This document shows, piece after piece, positions 44,527 through 55,839 of a stretch of 64,000 nt of DNA. The position numbers and the translations under genes were made by a program. The first letter of the stretch is position 1; the number at the start of each line of letters is the position of its first letter. Source of the DNA: Straminergon stramineum. Lineage: Eukaryota > Streptophyta > Bryopsida > Hypnales > Calliergonaceae. Location: the NCBI GenBank assembly GCA_963920665.1, contig OY987269.1, positions 22,384,501 through 22,448,500 of the forward strand, in the 5' to 3' direction. The notes beneath the pieces were generated by a model that saw nothing but the letters and a program-made list of their open reading frames with translations, was not told the origin of the DNA and ran no database searches.

Positions 44527-47226
44527 CTACTTGGTGGCTTGTGCAATGATGTTGGACAAAGAATTCGATTGCTCTTTTGCATGCTCGATCAATGCATCCT
44601 GCAAAGCGATAAAGTAATATATCAAATGAGTCGATAAGCCCAGAGTTCCACAAAACAACAAACCAGATACTGACTAACCACAAATTCAGAAGCAAACTTA
44701 CAAAACCTTGAATACGATGTGTTCAAAAGTAACACCGCAGAGAAGTAACACAAACGCCTTATGAGGCAAAACAGTTGAAACTTTGAAAGTCGGGATATTG
44801 TGGTACAAAAGTAAGAGCTGTTTCGATTTGGCATTGGGAGGACAACAGGAAGGAATATAAATATACCTGGGAAGCAATCACTCGGGCCACAGACTTTTTA
44901 CTCGTTTCCTGCAGCTCTCCAGCAATGAGCACTTCATCGAGAATGTAGTACGCCTGCATGTGTAAGTACAAAGGAAATCAATACTCTCCGCTGTGCACTG
45001 AAACACTACAAGAGTTGCCTCAACAAAATAAAATTCCGAAATCTGGGCACAAAAACAAAAACAAGCAAAGCAATGGTCATCGAGCATTGTTTGGTACGAA
45101 GGCTGTTCTTGAGAAAAGTTCACAACGGTCACAAACCTTGTGAAAGTTGAAGATGAGATCCAACTCACAAACCTGCAAAGTGCATCCGCATTAAGCTTAG
45201 CTAGTATTTCTCATACTTCGATAGGACTTCCTAGAGTCATCAATGACCAATAATTTGTACTATAACAGCAGTACAGCAGAACTTTTGCCAGCAAAGCAAT
45301 GGGTAGGCTTTCGTTGAAATGTACTAGACTTACATTGCCAAAATAGCGATCAAGAATCTCAACATAGTGGTGGATGATTTCTAGAGTTTCCAACTCGTTA
45401 TCGTCTGCGTCAACACACATGCAGAAGTACAAGCTCGCATACCTGTTCATTCAAACATGACTATTCAAATGATCCGTAAATATCCCCTAAACTGATAACA
45501 TTAAAAAACTTTTTAGAATGGATCAAACGCAGCACTCGAAGGGATGTTAACAGATACATCGAAATGACCACTAAGCAAATGAGTTCCAAGGTGGTTACCG
45601 TTTGTAGACAACCTTGAGGCCCCTCCACTCCAGGAAGTTACAAAGTTTTGGTCCACGAGAAAGGATCATACCGCTCAGTTCACGAATGACCTATGACAGT
45701 GCCGATTCAATCATGCATGTTTTCTGAAACTCAAGTTCATAAATACAAATAATCATGCTGAGGCTTTTGTAACAATCTTACGGTATATAACTCTACTAAC
45801 TTGAAAGAAATTGAAGCGACGAAGTACCTTGGTGCGCTCCTTTTGAGTATACGGTGAATACCATTTCGTAAGCCTTACTTTGCCCTGCCGGCTGATTAGC
45901 AATACGAAGTGAATCTGCAAAATATACCATGTCAAGATTTTCCTACAGGTTTCAACATTCAAAATAGTCCTCAACTACGTCCTAACGGCTTCATTTTCAG
46001 ACATGTTCCAGTTATATAATCTCGTGCCAAATTTCCTGGAAGAAAACAGAAAGTAAAAGAGACAGGACGTTATCTCTCATAAATCGATCTACGCTCTGAG
46101 CAAATAGTACTCTTGCAAAACGCTAAATTCTAATGGATACTTCTTGGCTAGCTCATCTAATCTGGACACCTTCCAGAAAGAAATTCCTGTTAAATGCATT
46201 TCAATCTAAACTGGTCAATTCCTTCTTGATGACACAATTGCACGGCGACTATGTCGTCATTACTAAATCGTGCATCTTCAACTCCAAGAGCACGAACAAT
46301 CTTCGAGCGCTGAGAGTTACTCACGAAACTTAGCACGAAAATGGTAACCAATGTAAATATACCAATATAAAGCTAATAATAAAAATAGCTACCGCGACAG
46401 ACTCATAACTTAAGTTCGAAACAAATCTTAACTTATAATGAAGAAATTGTTGTAGCTTTTATTTACTAAGGAAATATAATAGTCAGTCAAAAACACTTCT
46501 GTGCAACTTTAAGAAGCTACTTCTGAAGCGCGAATTGAAGCTCGTCTGAGCGCGCAGAAATCTAACCCTTCTCTCTCTCATTCACTAACACTCCCTGCCA
46601 AACCACTGCAAAATCTCACTTTATTCCATCCAACCTCAGAGACCTAAGATCTGCAGAGTCTATGAAAACGATGGGACTCACTCGCGATCACGAAAGTACA
46701 AAAAGAGACATAAGAGCGAGTTGAGGAGAAACTGCAAAGCCAAACTTCTTTGATGATTTTTTATCATATGTTGCAACTTCATGGCTCCATATTCAGAGAC
46801 ATTATAGGAAACACCAATCGCCATTCCACCCTCCAATTTCCATGTAAACCTTAAAAAATCAGTCAGGCGCAAGACGCCCCTGCGATGACTGAACACACTG
46901 CATTCCATCCAACCTCAGCGATCTAAGATCTATAAAATTCTAGCGAACACGATGACACTCACTCGCGATCACGAGAGTAAAAAATGCGACATAAGCGCGC
47001 AATTGAGCAGTTTTCTGTAAATATTAATCCTTTCTTGATGTTTTTTTTATAAGTTACATCCTAACAGTTTCCTGTTACAGGAAACACCAAATCGCCATTC
47101 TATCCTCCAATTCCATGCGAACCTTACAAATCAGTCACGGGCGACACAATCCCTGCAAAACATTCAAATTAGGGCTACAGAGCATGAAATCCAAGAATGG
47201 AAAAAATGAAAGCAAGAGCGTACCAT
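44527..47226 (-). CDS. AP1S: AP-1 clathrin adaptor complex, small sigma subunit
   Basis: Seven exons, read on the minus strand as 47226-47224, 45914-45828, 45690-45599, 45442-45334, 45172-45137, 44953-44867 and 44598-44527, give 161 residues, the usual size. The protein is [24 protein letters not shown] from residue 2 onward, with [89 protein letters not shown] and [11 protein letters not shown]. Sigma-1 is part of the heterotetrameric AP-1 adaptor that sorts cargo into clathrin vesicles at the trans-Golgi/endosome; its longin-like fold helps bind acidic dileucine signals. The sequence suits sigma-1 rather than sigma-2. The first coding exon is only the ATG, directly followed by a GTACGC donor. 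The first intron is 1.3 kb. Confidence 0.96.
46618..47160. repeat. Two-copy tandem duplication (~290 bp) in AP-1 sigma intron 1
   Basis: TTCCATCCAACCTCAGAGAC (46623) recurs as TTCCATCCAACCTCAGCGAT (46905). CACTCGCGATCACGAAAGTA, GAAACACCAATCGCCATTCC, CATGTAAACCTTA and AATCAGTCA.GGCG each recur in order about 280-290 bases later. Both copies lie inside the first intron, between the ATG exon and exon 2. Confidence 0.8.
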
Positions 47227-47505
47227 TGCGACGTCGACGTGGATTCAAGCGAGAGAATGCCGAGGTCGGGAAAGGGAGGGAGGGATCTGGGCAGCGCCGA
47301 TCGCGCAGTGAGGGCGAGCCTGAGCGAACAAGGGATTGGGAGTAGGCTTATAGTGGGAAGATTTTCAACCGGGAGTACGGAGAGTGAAGGCTTGAATCCT
47401 TTTCAGACCTTCACAGACCCCTAAAGGACCAATTCTGTTATCATATGGTCAAACATCACTTCTAAGATCAATTTAGCCTTTTCAATTGTATTAGAACTCA
47501 GTCAG

Positions 47506-47882
47506 TTAACCCTTGACCCTTGAAGGACGCTGCGGACGTTTTTTGTCCGATGGATGACAAAATTTTCATCTGCAGAATGTAAGAAGCCCGTTTTTCATCC
47601 ATTTTATTTTTGAATGTGATCACAGAGTCGTGCTGCATCATATGAGGCAGAAAATAACGTCGTTGAATTCTTTCATATTTTTAGGTAGCTTATTGAGTTC
47701 ACAGATTCATGTACACGGTGTTGGTTCCTTGCTGCCCTCCTTGCAAATTGTCATGAGGGCAGTATGGAATGATCACTTATACAACTCATGAACAATGCTT
47801 TTCCTCATGGTCAACCTTGGCACCACCTACTGTTCACAGCACGCTTCTGTCCACGATGACCCGCCCATCGTTCAAGGGTTAA
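47506..47882. mobile_element. TTAACCCTT-ended MITE, copy 7, longer variant
   Basis: Opens TTAACCCTTGACCCTTGAAG and closes CGTTCAAGGGTTAA. The TTGTCCGATGGATGACAAAA box is present after the left end. The interior between about 47570 and 47830 differs from the other copies and makes the unit ~377 bp. It lies just upstream of the AP-1 sigma first exon. Confidence 0.7.
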
Positions 47883-48102
47883 ATGACACCGAGGATGTTA
47901 GTTGTCCGATGGATGACAAAGGATTTGCCTATGTAGGACAAAAGTGCAATTGTTTTATCTTTGAAATTTTGTCCAAAAAGGATAGATCTTGCACAGAAGT
48001 TTGACCTTCAATGAATATTTTTGTATTTTTTAAAGTAGATGATGTCACACGGTTCTAAAAGAGATGATTTTAATGGTCACTAGTCCATCCTATAAGGGTT
48101 AA
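47883..48102. mobile_element. TTAACCCTT-ended MITE, copy 8, abutting copy 7
   Basis: Family boxes are in standard order: TTGTCCGATGGATGACAAAG, GTAGGACAAAAGTGCAATTG, GATAGATCTTGCACAGAAGT, GATGTCACACGGTTCTAAAA and TAATGGTCACTAGTCCATCC. It ends TATAAGGGTTAA. It shares its left boundary with the right end of copy 7, so the two stand head to tail. Confidence 0.75.
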
Positions 48103-50360
48103 AAGAATTTGCATCAAAAAGGTTTCGTAAAGCTGTAAGGTTTTATTGAGAAGTGTAGTCTTAGAACTATTGAGGACGCGGTGCACAGTAGACTAATTTT
48201 GACAATTTTTCAATTTTCTGTAGTACTCTAGCATTTCAATAGTTAATACTCGGTTATTACCAGTTAGTAAAGTTTTCACTATAGAATTGTGTCAATGGAT
48301 GTATAGGCAGGATGAATGGGGTGCGAACTATAGTGGTGGTTGGGGTGGTTGTCAATTGATTCTGGTGAAGTTCGATGGAGAGTTCGATGGTAGGGGCAGA
48401 CTGGAAGAGAGATCTAGTGCTCCTACGGCAGAGAGGCCGGCAGTGTGTTGAGCGATAGAGTTTTAGTGCAATCAGTGTGTGTGCAGGAGTGAGTCTATAG
48501 ATTCGGTGATAGTATCTGTGAGTGTGAGTCAATAGCTTTTACGGAGTGGTGGTTGAGAAATACTATGTGAATCAATTGTAATATCTTTTGGAAATTGAAA
48601 TACAAAGTGGAAATTCAATTGTAATTCGCAGTGTGTGTGTATATTTTGTGTGATGGAGCATGGGCCGAATTGATTGTTTATCTTAATGTGTGTGTGATTG
48701 AGTCTATTGGACTATGTGTGGTAAATTGAATGTATGAATTTGATTGCCAGTCAATTGTGTGTTATGTGTGGAAGTGTTAATTTTTCTATTGTATGTATGC
48801 CATGGTATGTGTGTCCATTGTGTGAACGGTTGGATATGTAGGAACCATAGTAGATATGGTTGTTGGTTGTTGGTAGGTCTATAGATTTTATTTTGCAATT
48901 GTGTATGTGATGAGATGGCTGGAGTGAAGTACATCGATAGAGTCAGTGAATGAGAAGAATTCTATAGTTCTGAATTGCCGTATTCCATTGGGAGTTTTAT
49001 AATAACGAGAGATTATTTGAGAGAATTGATTGGTAAATTAAATTAAGAAGGAGATTTGGGAAACCAATTGGACTTAAAGATGTGCTGGAGACATTGGAGA
49101 ACAAAGGAAAAGACATGAGCAATGGATGATGCAGTCAAGCTTCAAGGAGAATCAATTGAAGATTATGCTGGCTGGATTGGAGAAAGCTAGAGCTATAGAA
49201 GAAAGATTTAACCATTGGCTAAGTTTCCCTATCTTAATAATAATAAACTATGGGTTATGCCTATGGTAAGAGTGGGATTGAGCGTTTCCCTTATTCTTCT
49301 ATTGTGCAAATCCTTAGGAATTAATGTCAATAGTCATCCTTAGGTTTATTTATTGGCTGATTCCTTCCTCCCTGTGAACGAACTCTACTATAGATATTTT
49401 CAATAGTTTCCATGCTATTAAAATATCCATCTACAAGAAGTTGTTAGATTGTTGGATGAATGAAAAAATTGGACAGATGATTAGGCAACAAAATCCATAA
49501 TGGATGAAATTGTGACACAATTTGCATTTAACACTTAACTAGTAAACAACACACTAAGCCCCTCAAGCTTGGTTTTGAGAGAATGGTTGATAAAAAATGT
49601 TTTTTGTATATTTTTTTTTGGAATGTTTCAACCTAGTAGACCCACTTCAATAGAGAGCATGGCTTGCTAAGCACTATATTTTGGCTGCAAAGTCAAAGTA
49701 CTATTCACTATTCACTTTTGCATGTTTTGACTTTATAGACTTTGGACAAGCAACAAGATCCATACCTAGCTTCAAGGAGATTTTTTTATTTCCTTTTGGA
49801 TTGGCTTGTAAGCAAGTAAATTTTGTTGAAGAGATAATGGTTCATGACTACATTTTATCAAAAAGCAATCCAAAACTGCCATTTCTAGAGCAAAGACCTA
49901 CATTGGTGTAGAGAAAACTCAGAGACTTTGACCATATAGATTGTAAGATAGTAGTATTCAAGTAAAAAAGAAAAGCTTGTTTTGAATGTAGTAATCCTAG
50001 GTTTTAAGACTTTGAATCCTCTTATCTTGAAATTCTTGCACTATAGAATGTTGAGGTTTAAATCTTTATGGTGGAGAATTGAATTGAGAATCTATGAAAA
50101 AACAAATTGATTTTCATCTACTAAAAATTTATTAATTGAAATTGAAAGACAAAGGAAGGGAAAATTAAATCATCATTAGTTCTAAAATAGAATTGAAACA
50201 TAGAAACTCCAAAGGTGAGATTTTTTAAGCAAGTGATCTTCATCCAATGGACCTTTGTGTTTTGAAAAATTATGAAAATTTGAGCTTAGAAATGAATACA
50301 ATACAACATTTTTTCAAAAAATGTTAGATTGCTTACAAAACAAGATTCTTTATAACTTTT
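48103..50360. other. Intergenic DNA with a strand-biased block (48250-48960)
   Basis: From about 48250 to 48960 the plus strand is rich in G and T (GTGTGTG, TGTGTATG motifs), so minus-strand translations look His/Thr-rich. No gene is recognised there. The rest is AT-rich; frames such as 49681-49911 have no known motif. Confidence 0.5.
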
Positions 50361-50365
50361 ATATC

Positions 50366-50589
50366 TGTTGGAATTGAAGTCCACTACTTCTGTATTACAC
50401 TGTGTACAATATACTAATCTTGTTAGTTAATCATTAGGTTAGTTAGAGAGGTTACTCATAGGTTCTTTAGTTGCCTCCAAATTGGGTGGTATATATTTTG
50501 TTATGTGTAATTCATCACTTACTTGTGTAGTGGAAATACAAGTTAACATTGCTTGATGAGCTTAGCATTATTGTTGAGGTATTCCTTCA
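50366..50589 (+). repeat. 5' LTR of the copia element
   Basis: Starts TGTTGGAATTG and ends in TTCCTTCA, followed directly by the primer-binding site. It is ~224 bp, a short LTR. Confidence 0.9.
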
Positions 50590-50601
50590 TGGTATTAGAG
50601 C
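50590..50601 (+). other. Copia primer-binding site
   Basis: TGGTATTAGAGC, one base from the TGGTATCAGAGC common in plant copia elements, complementary to the 3' end of initiator tRNA-Met. Confidence 0.85.
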
Positions 50602-50699
50602 ATTCTTTCATAGCATACTTAGGACCGACCTACTACACCAATGTTCTCATTGAAGACACCACTAACCCCAACTCAAAGTGGGAACAACTACCTCAAGAC

Positions 50700-53600
50700 A
50701 ACTTCTTCGAGACCCCTAATACAACTCCTGAAGCAACATGGATACTAGACTCAAGATGCTCCCAACATGTAAGCAGTGATTCTAAATAGTTCTCCAATCT
50801 AGAAATTTCCCAAAACTTTGCTATAGTATAGACCACTCGAAAACAACTCCTATCCATAGAGAGGAAAAGAATTGGGAAACTTGGTTCTAATAATGAAATA
50901 AACATATATAATGTCTACTTTGTGTCTGACCTCTCATTTAATCTTCTATTGGTTGGGGCAATAGCTGACTTGGGATTGACTATGGTATTTGATAATAAGG
51001 AGTGTATAGTTTACCAAGGACCAAATAACATTGTGGGACGTGGTCAATGTAATCCCCAAACAAGATTATATAGGTATATCATGCCAAATCCCAAGTTTCA
51101 TATATGTACAGTTGCATCTCCATCGGTGGTGTATCTCTCGCACCACAAACTTGGGCAACTCAATTTTTATAGTATAAGATTGATGGGATCACATAATATT
51201 GCAAAAGGCATACCCTTCCTTACTACTCTTCATGATGTTTGCAAGAGCTATGCTCCAGGTAAGCAAACACAATCATCTAATCCAAAAACTGTATCCTAGT
51301 GGGCTAAGAGCCCTTTGCAAACAATTCACTCGGACCTTTGCGGACCCAGCCAACCAACATCGCTTGGAGGGAATTTGTATATAGTCACCTTCATGGATGA
51401 TTATTCCAGATATACATGGTTGTATTTAGTTTGACAAAAAGTAGAGACGATGAAATCATTCCAACACTTCAAAGCTCCTATCGAATTGGCATTGGGGTCT
51501 AAAATACAAACCCTATATAGTGACCGAGGCGATGAATACTTATCATCAACTTTTCAACAGATCTTGCACACTGCTCGTATCCAACACGAGTTAACGCAAG
51601 CTTATACACCCCACCAAAACGGTGTTAGTGAGCAAAAGAATCAGACATTAATGGATAAAGCACGCGCGATGATCTCTGAAGGATAAACACCTCTATTCCT
51701 CTGGACCGATGCTGTGTCAACAACCAATTATCTAACCAATTAGTCTCCAAGTAGGACAAATTCAGGAATTAACCCATTTTAGTAGCAACATCGAACTATT
51801 CTTGACTTGCACCATCTTCGAGTCTTTGATTGCTTGGCTTTTATACACATACCTAAGGAGTAGAGACACAAGCTTGACGACCACAATACCAAATGTATAT
51901 TGGTAGGGTACCCTGATCAAACTAAGGGATACTGGTGCTACCAACCAACCACAAAAACCATCATAGTAAGTGGTGATGTACAATTTAAAGAGAACCGATT
52001 TTAGCATACCTCACCTACAAACACACCTACTCAACCAAGCATCTCAATTGAGACACTTCTTGATCACGGTGCAATATTGGAGATATTGGACCTACTTCCC
52101 ATAGAGCAAAATCCTACACTCAACGCATTAGTACCGATTGCAAGCACAATCTCACCTATATGGCATTCTCCACCGATTGATATCCCAGATCAAAGAGGAG
52201 ACAACACGTCACTACATGAAGACCATGTAGGCCCATCAAACCACACACCGATGTCTCTAGTAGGCTCGATGCTTGAAATGCCCGACATCAACTTGCCCGA
52301 CCCAACGTAGCCGCATCATCCAACTCTACACAAGTCTTCTCGAATTCGATTACCCAACTGTCAATTACTTGACTATGTTGCACATACCGAATTCCTTGGA
52401 GATATTCAAGTTTGTTTTTCAGCCTTCAACGAACCATTCTATTTGGAAGCCTACATGACAGCATTCCATGAGCCCCTTTTCTACAAAGAGGTAGATGATG
52501 ATCCCAATTAGATAGCCATGATGGAACAAGAGATGGCTTTAATTTCCACAAACAAAACTTAGTCACTTGTAGATCTTCCACCTAGACAGAAAGTTATTGT
52601 GGTCAAGTGGATTTACAAACTCAAATCTGGGACCACCTCTGTTGGTCCCAAGTACAAAGCCTCATTACTTGCCCAAGGTGATCAACAACATATTGGGTTT
52701 GATTTCCAAGAGACTTTTTCACCCCTTGTCAAATGGACAACCATGTGGACCATTGTGTATCTGGGTGCTATGAAAAGTTGGGTGCTTCTCCATCTTGACG
52801 TCAAAACAAATTTTTTAAATGGAGATCTTAAGGAGATAGTATACATCCAACAACCACTAGGATTCATTCATTCTGGGCAAGAACATCTCGTTTGCCAATT
52901 GCATAAAGTTGCATATATACAACCTACATCAATCTTCTCGTACTTGGCACAAAAGAATTAATTCTTATCTATTGACCATCAACCTATCTCCTTGCCTTGC
53001 CAATCAAAGTCTCTATACTCTATAGGAAAATGAATCCATAGTTCTCTTGATCATCTATGTTGAAGATCTCATGCTTACCGGCAATAATGCCCTCAAGATG
53101 GATTTGAATCGGAAACAATTGTGCCAAGAATTTGCAATGACTATCCTTGGTAGCTTGTCACTATACCTTGGCGTTAATTTTATATACAACTCTCAAGGCA
53201 TTATGATGTCTCACCATTGTTATATTCAAAAATGCTTTGTTGACATGCAACTTACTGATTGCACTTCTATCCCTCCTGTGATGGAACTTGCACCCTACAA
53301 TACATTATCTCTTCATATGGACTCACCACTACTTGATTCCTCTATTGTCATTTATTACCTTACTATTGTGGGAAAACTATTGCATGTTACGAACACACAC
53401 ATCGATGTTGCCTTTGCAATAGGAATAGTCACTCAATTCACATCCACATCTAGGTAGGCTCATCATCACGCTACCATTCATATTTTTCGCTATCTGAAAG
53501 GAACCTCTGAACTTGCAATTCATAATCCAGAGGGGGAGACATAGTGCCACACGGATACTTTGACAATGATTATTTGGGTGATCTGGATGAACAAAAATCA

Positions 53601-54050
53601 AACTCAGGCTATGTGATGAGCATCGATAATTCTCTAATATCCTAGAAGAGCAAACTTCAAAATGAAGTTGCCTAATCCAACTCAGAGGTTGAATATAGGG
53701 CTCTTGCAGAAGGCACAAAAGAAGCCATGTGGATATGCAATTTATTTGATGAAATTCACATGTCAATCACACGCCCTATTACCATTTTTTGTGACAATCA
53801 AAGTTGTTTGAAAATGTCCAAGAACTTGGTGTTTCAAGGACAAACGAAGCATATTGAGAAGACATGTCACCTAATACATGACCACGTCAAAAAAAGGAGA
53901 ATCTCATCGGAGTTTGTACACTCACAGCAACAAGTAGCCAACATTTTAACCAAGCCTTTAAGCAGAGTACATTTTCAAGAAATGAGATGTCACTTACAAT
54001 TGATGACACAAGGAGAATTCAAATATGAAGGTAGGATCACAAATTCGTGA
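50700..54050 (+). pseudogene. Broken copia pol polyprotein
   Basis: The fragments lie in order but in several frames. A protease-like WILDSRCSQH (usual D-S-G altered) is near 50740. The gag-pre-integrase region is at about 51060-51290. The integrase core (51301-51690) has DYSRYTW, YSDRGDEY and HQNGVSEQKN. Reverse transcriptase lies at 52590-53457, with WIYKLKSG, LDVKTNFLNGDL and YVEDLMLTG, where the usual catalytic Y-V-D-D reads Y-V-E-D. RNase H (53650-54050) has IFCDNQSC, TKHIEKTCHLI and NILTKPLSR. There are internal stops at about 50788, 51297, 51431, 51684 and others. No gag precedes the protease. It encodes no functional protein. Confidence 0.92.
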
Positions 54051-54076
54051 AGAGAGAGTAGCGGACTGAGGGGAAG

Positions 54077-54300
54077 TGTTGGAATTGCAGTCCACTACTT
54101 CCATATTACGTTGCGTACAATATACTGATCTTGTTAGTTAATCATTAGGTTAGTTAGAGAGGTTATTGATAGGTTCTTTAGTTGACCCCTAATTGGGTGG
54201 TATATATTTTGTTATGTGTAATTCATCACTCACCTTTGTGGTGGAAATACAAGTTAATACTACTTGATGAGCTTAGCGTTATTGTTGTAGTATTCCTTTA
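54077..54300 (+). repeat. 3' LTR of the copia element
   Basis: Starts TGTTGGAATTG after a purine tract and ends TTCCTTTA, where the 5' LTR has TTCCTTCA. Confidence 0.9.
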
Positions 54301-55839
54301 TTATCACTAATCTATATTTAATGAATTTCCACCAAATTGGTCAAAAATAAAAGTGTGATTTTAAATGATTTAAGCATTAGTTGGATGTATGAGAAGTCAA
54401 ATGGACAAAGCATCATCCCCAAACTCTAGACATCATCTTAATTAAAAACTTTGATTTGTTTAGAGGTTAATGAAGATTCTTTTAGGATTTAAGTATTATT
54501 ATGGTTGAAAGAGAAGTTATTGAAAGAAATGTTGTCATAAGTACTCTACTTATCATGAAGAATACAATCCTCAAAATAATGTGTAATTAAGTTGAAATGA
54601 GCTATTGTTGAGCAAGTTTCACTAGTAGATTTTGACTTTAGTGTGTCAATGAAGCTTGATTTTTTTATCGCAAACAAATTGTAATAGAAATGATGTGATG
54701 TCCAAGCTGTCATTTAATCCTTTGAAGCACTTAACCTTTAATGAACTACTGGCGAAGTATTATAGGATGTGGGCTTTTGTGTCATGATGTCCGTCAAGGT
54801 CAGACGGAACATGACTTAACATGTCAAGATCATGTATGCCTCAATATTATTTATTTTTAATCCATATATGTTGATTTGGACGGATTGTCCGTCAATTAGA
54901 TGGACTATTTGTTAGTCTAGATTGAGAAATCTGATTGGACTTTAAGAAAATTGGTAGAAGTGATCTTGACAAACACTAGGATTGAAGGCTAACATTTTGA
55001 CGGACATCTTGACATCCCGACATAGTGTGATGCTCGAAATTCTTTGCATACTTAAGTAATTCAATTGCTTCTTCAATATCTGAAGTCAACGAATTTGTCA
55101 TTGAAGATATAAAGTATCAATGGAAAAGATGGTGTCGCATTTTTGGAAATTAACTAACTAATTGTTTCTTGATTGCTACATACCCTTCTACAATTTGTTT
55201 GTACATTCAAGATCCATCAGTCAAAAAACTCATATTCTTAGAGCTATGTATTGTATCTTTGTTGAATCAGTAGAGGTTTTGGCATGAAGAAAGTGTTGAG
55301 AATTTCAAATTTTTGTGCTCTAGTAGCAACAAGTTTGGATCAATTTGGGATCCCAATAGTCAGAATTGAAGGGACATTGGGTGAAATAGATTTCAAGGAC
55401 CTAATATTATACCTACCTACCATGAGATTACATTATGAAACAGTTTCTTTCATTCGGAACATGATGTGGTATGAAGGCACTACTAGTTATTGCACTTTGA
55501 GTGATTTCATCCTTTACTATGTGTGAACTTATTCAAACTCCCCTAGACCTTGAACTTCTAATTTGTAATGGTGTGATTGAAAATACGTGTGGCGTTAAGG
55601 GGTTTGACATGTGGAGAGCTTTGATGGAAGGTGTAGTAAACGTAGATTCTTCTTGAGAACACTATGATCTAAGATAATCCATAATGGGTAGATGTAACCT
55701 CAAGAGATGCACACTTGAAGTGAGTTCACAATAAGATTTTGTTGTAAGCCTTCATCAATATTATCTTACTATCTACAATTGCGATTGTTTTGGTAACCAT
55801 GGCGACCCTACTTCAAGCATATGTAGCTATAACAAGTTT
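54301..55839. other. Intergenic DNA, no gene recognised
   Basis: AT-rich sequence with a cluster of GACGGAC/TCCGTCAA-type motifs around 54785-55020. The open frame 55284-55526 has no recognised motif. Confidence 0.5.

Larger units (their letters stand above)
50366..54300 (+). mobile_element. Ty1/copia LTR retrotransposon, decayed, gag missing
   Basis: Two direct LTRs (50366-50589 and 54077-54300) bound 3.5 kb of internal sequence. The primer-binding site TGGTATTAGAGC follows the first LTR directly, and a purine tract (ACTGAGGGGAAG) precedes the second. Flanks ATATC and TTATC are a 5 bp target-site duplication with one change. The domain order protease, integrase, reverse transcriptase, RNase H defines Copia rather than Gypsy. 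The frame is broken by many stops and frameshifts. The LTRs differ at roughly 20-25 positions by eye, so the insertion is old and immobile on its own. Confidence 0.95.
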
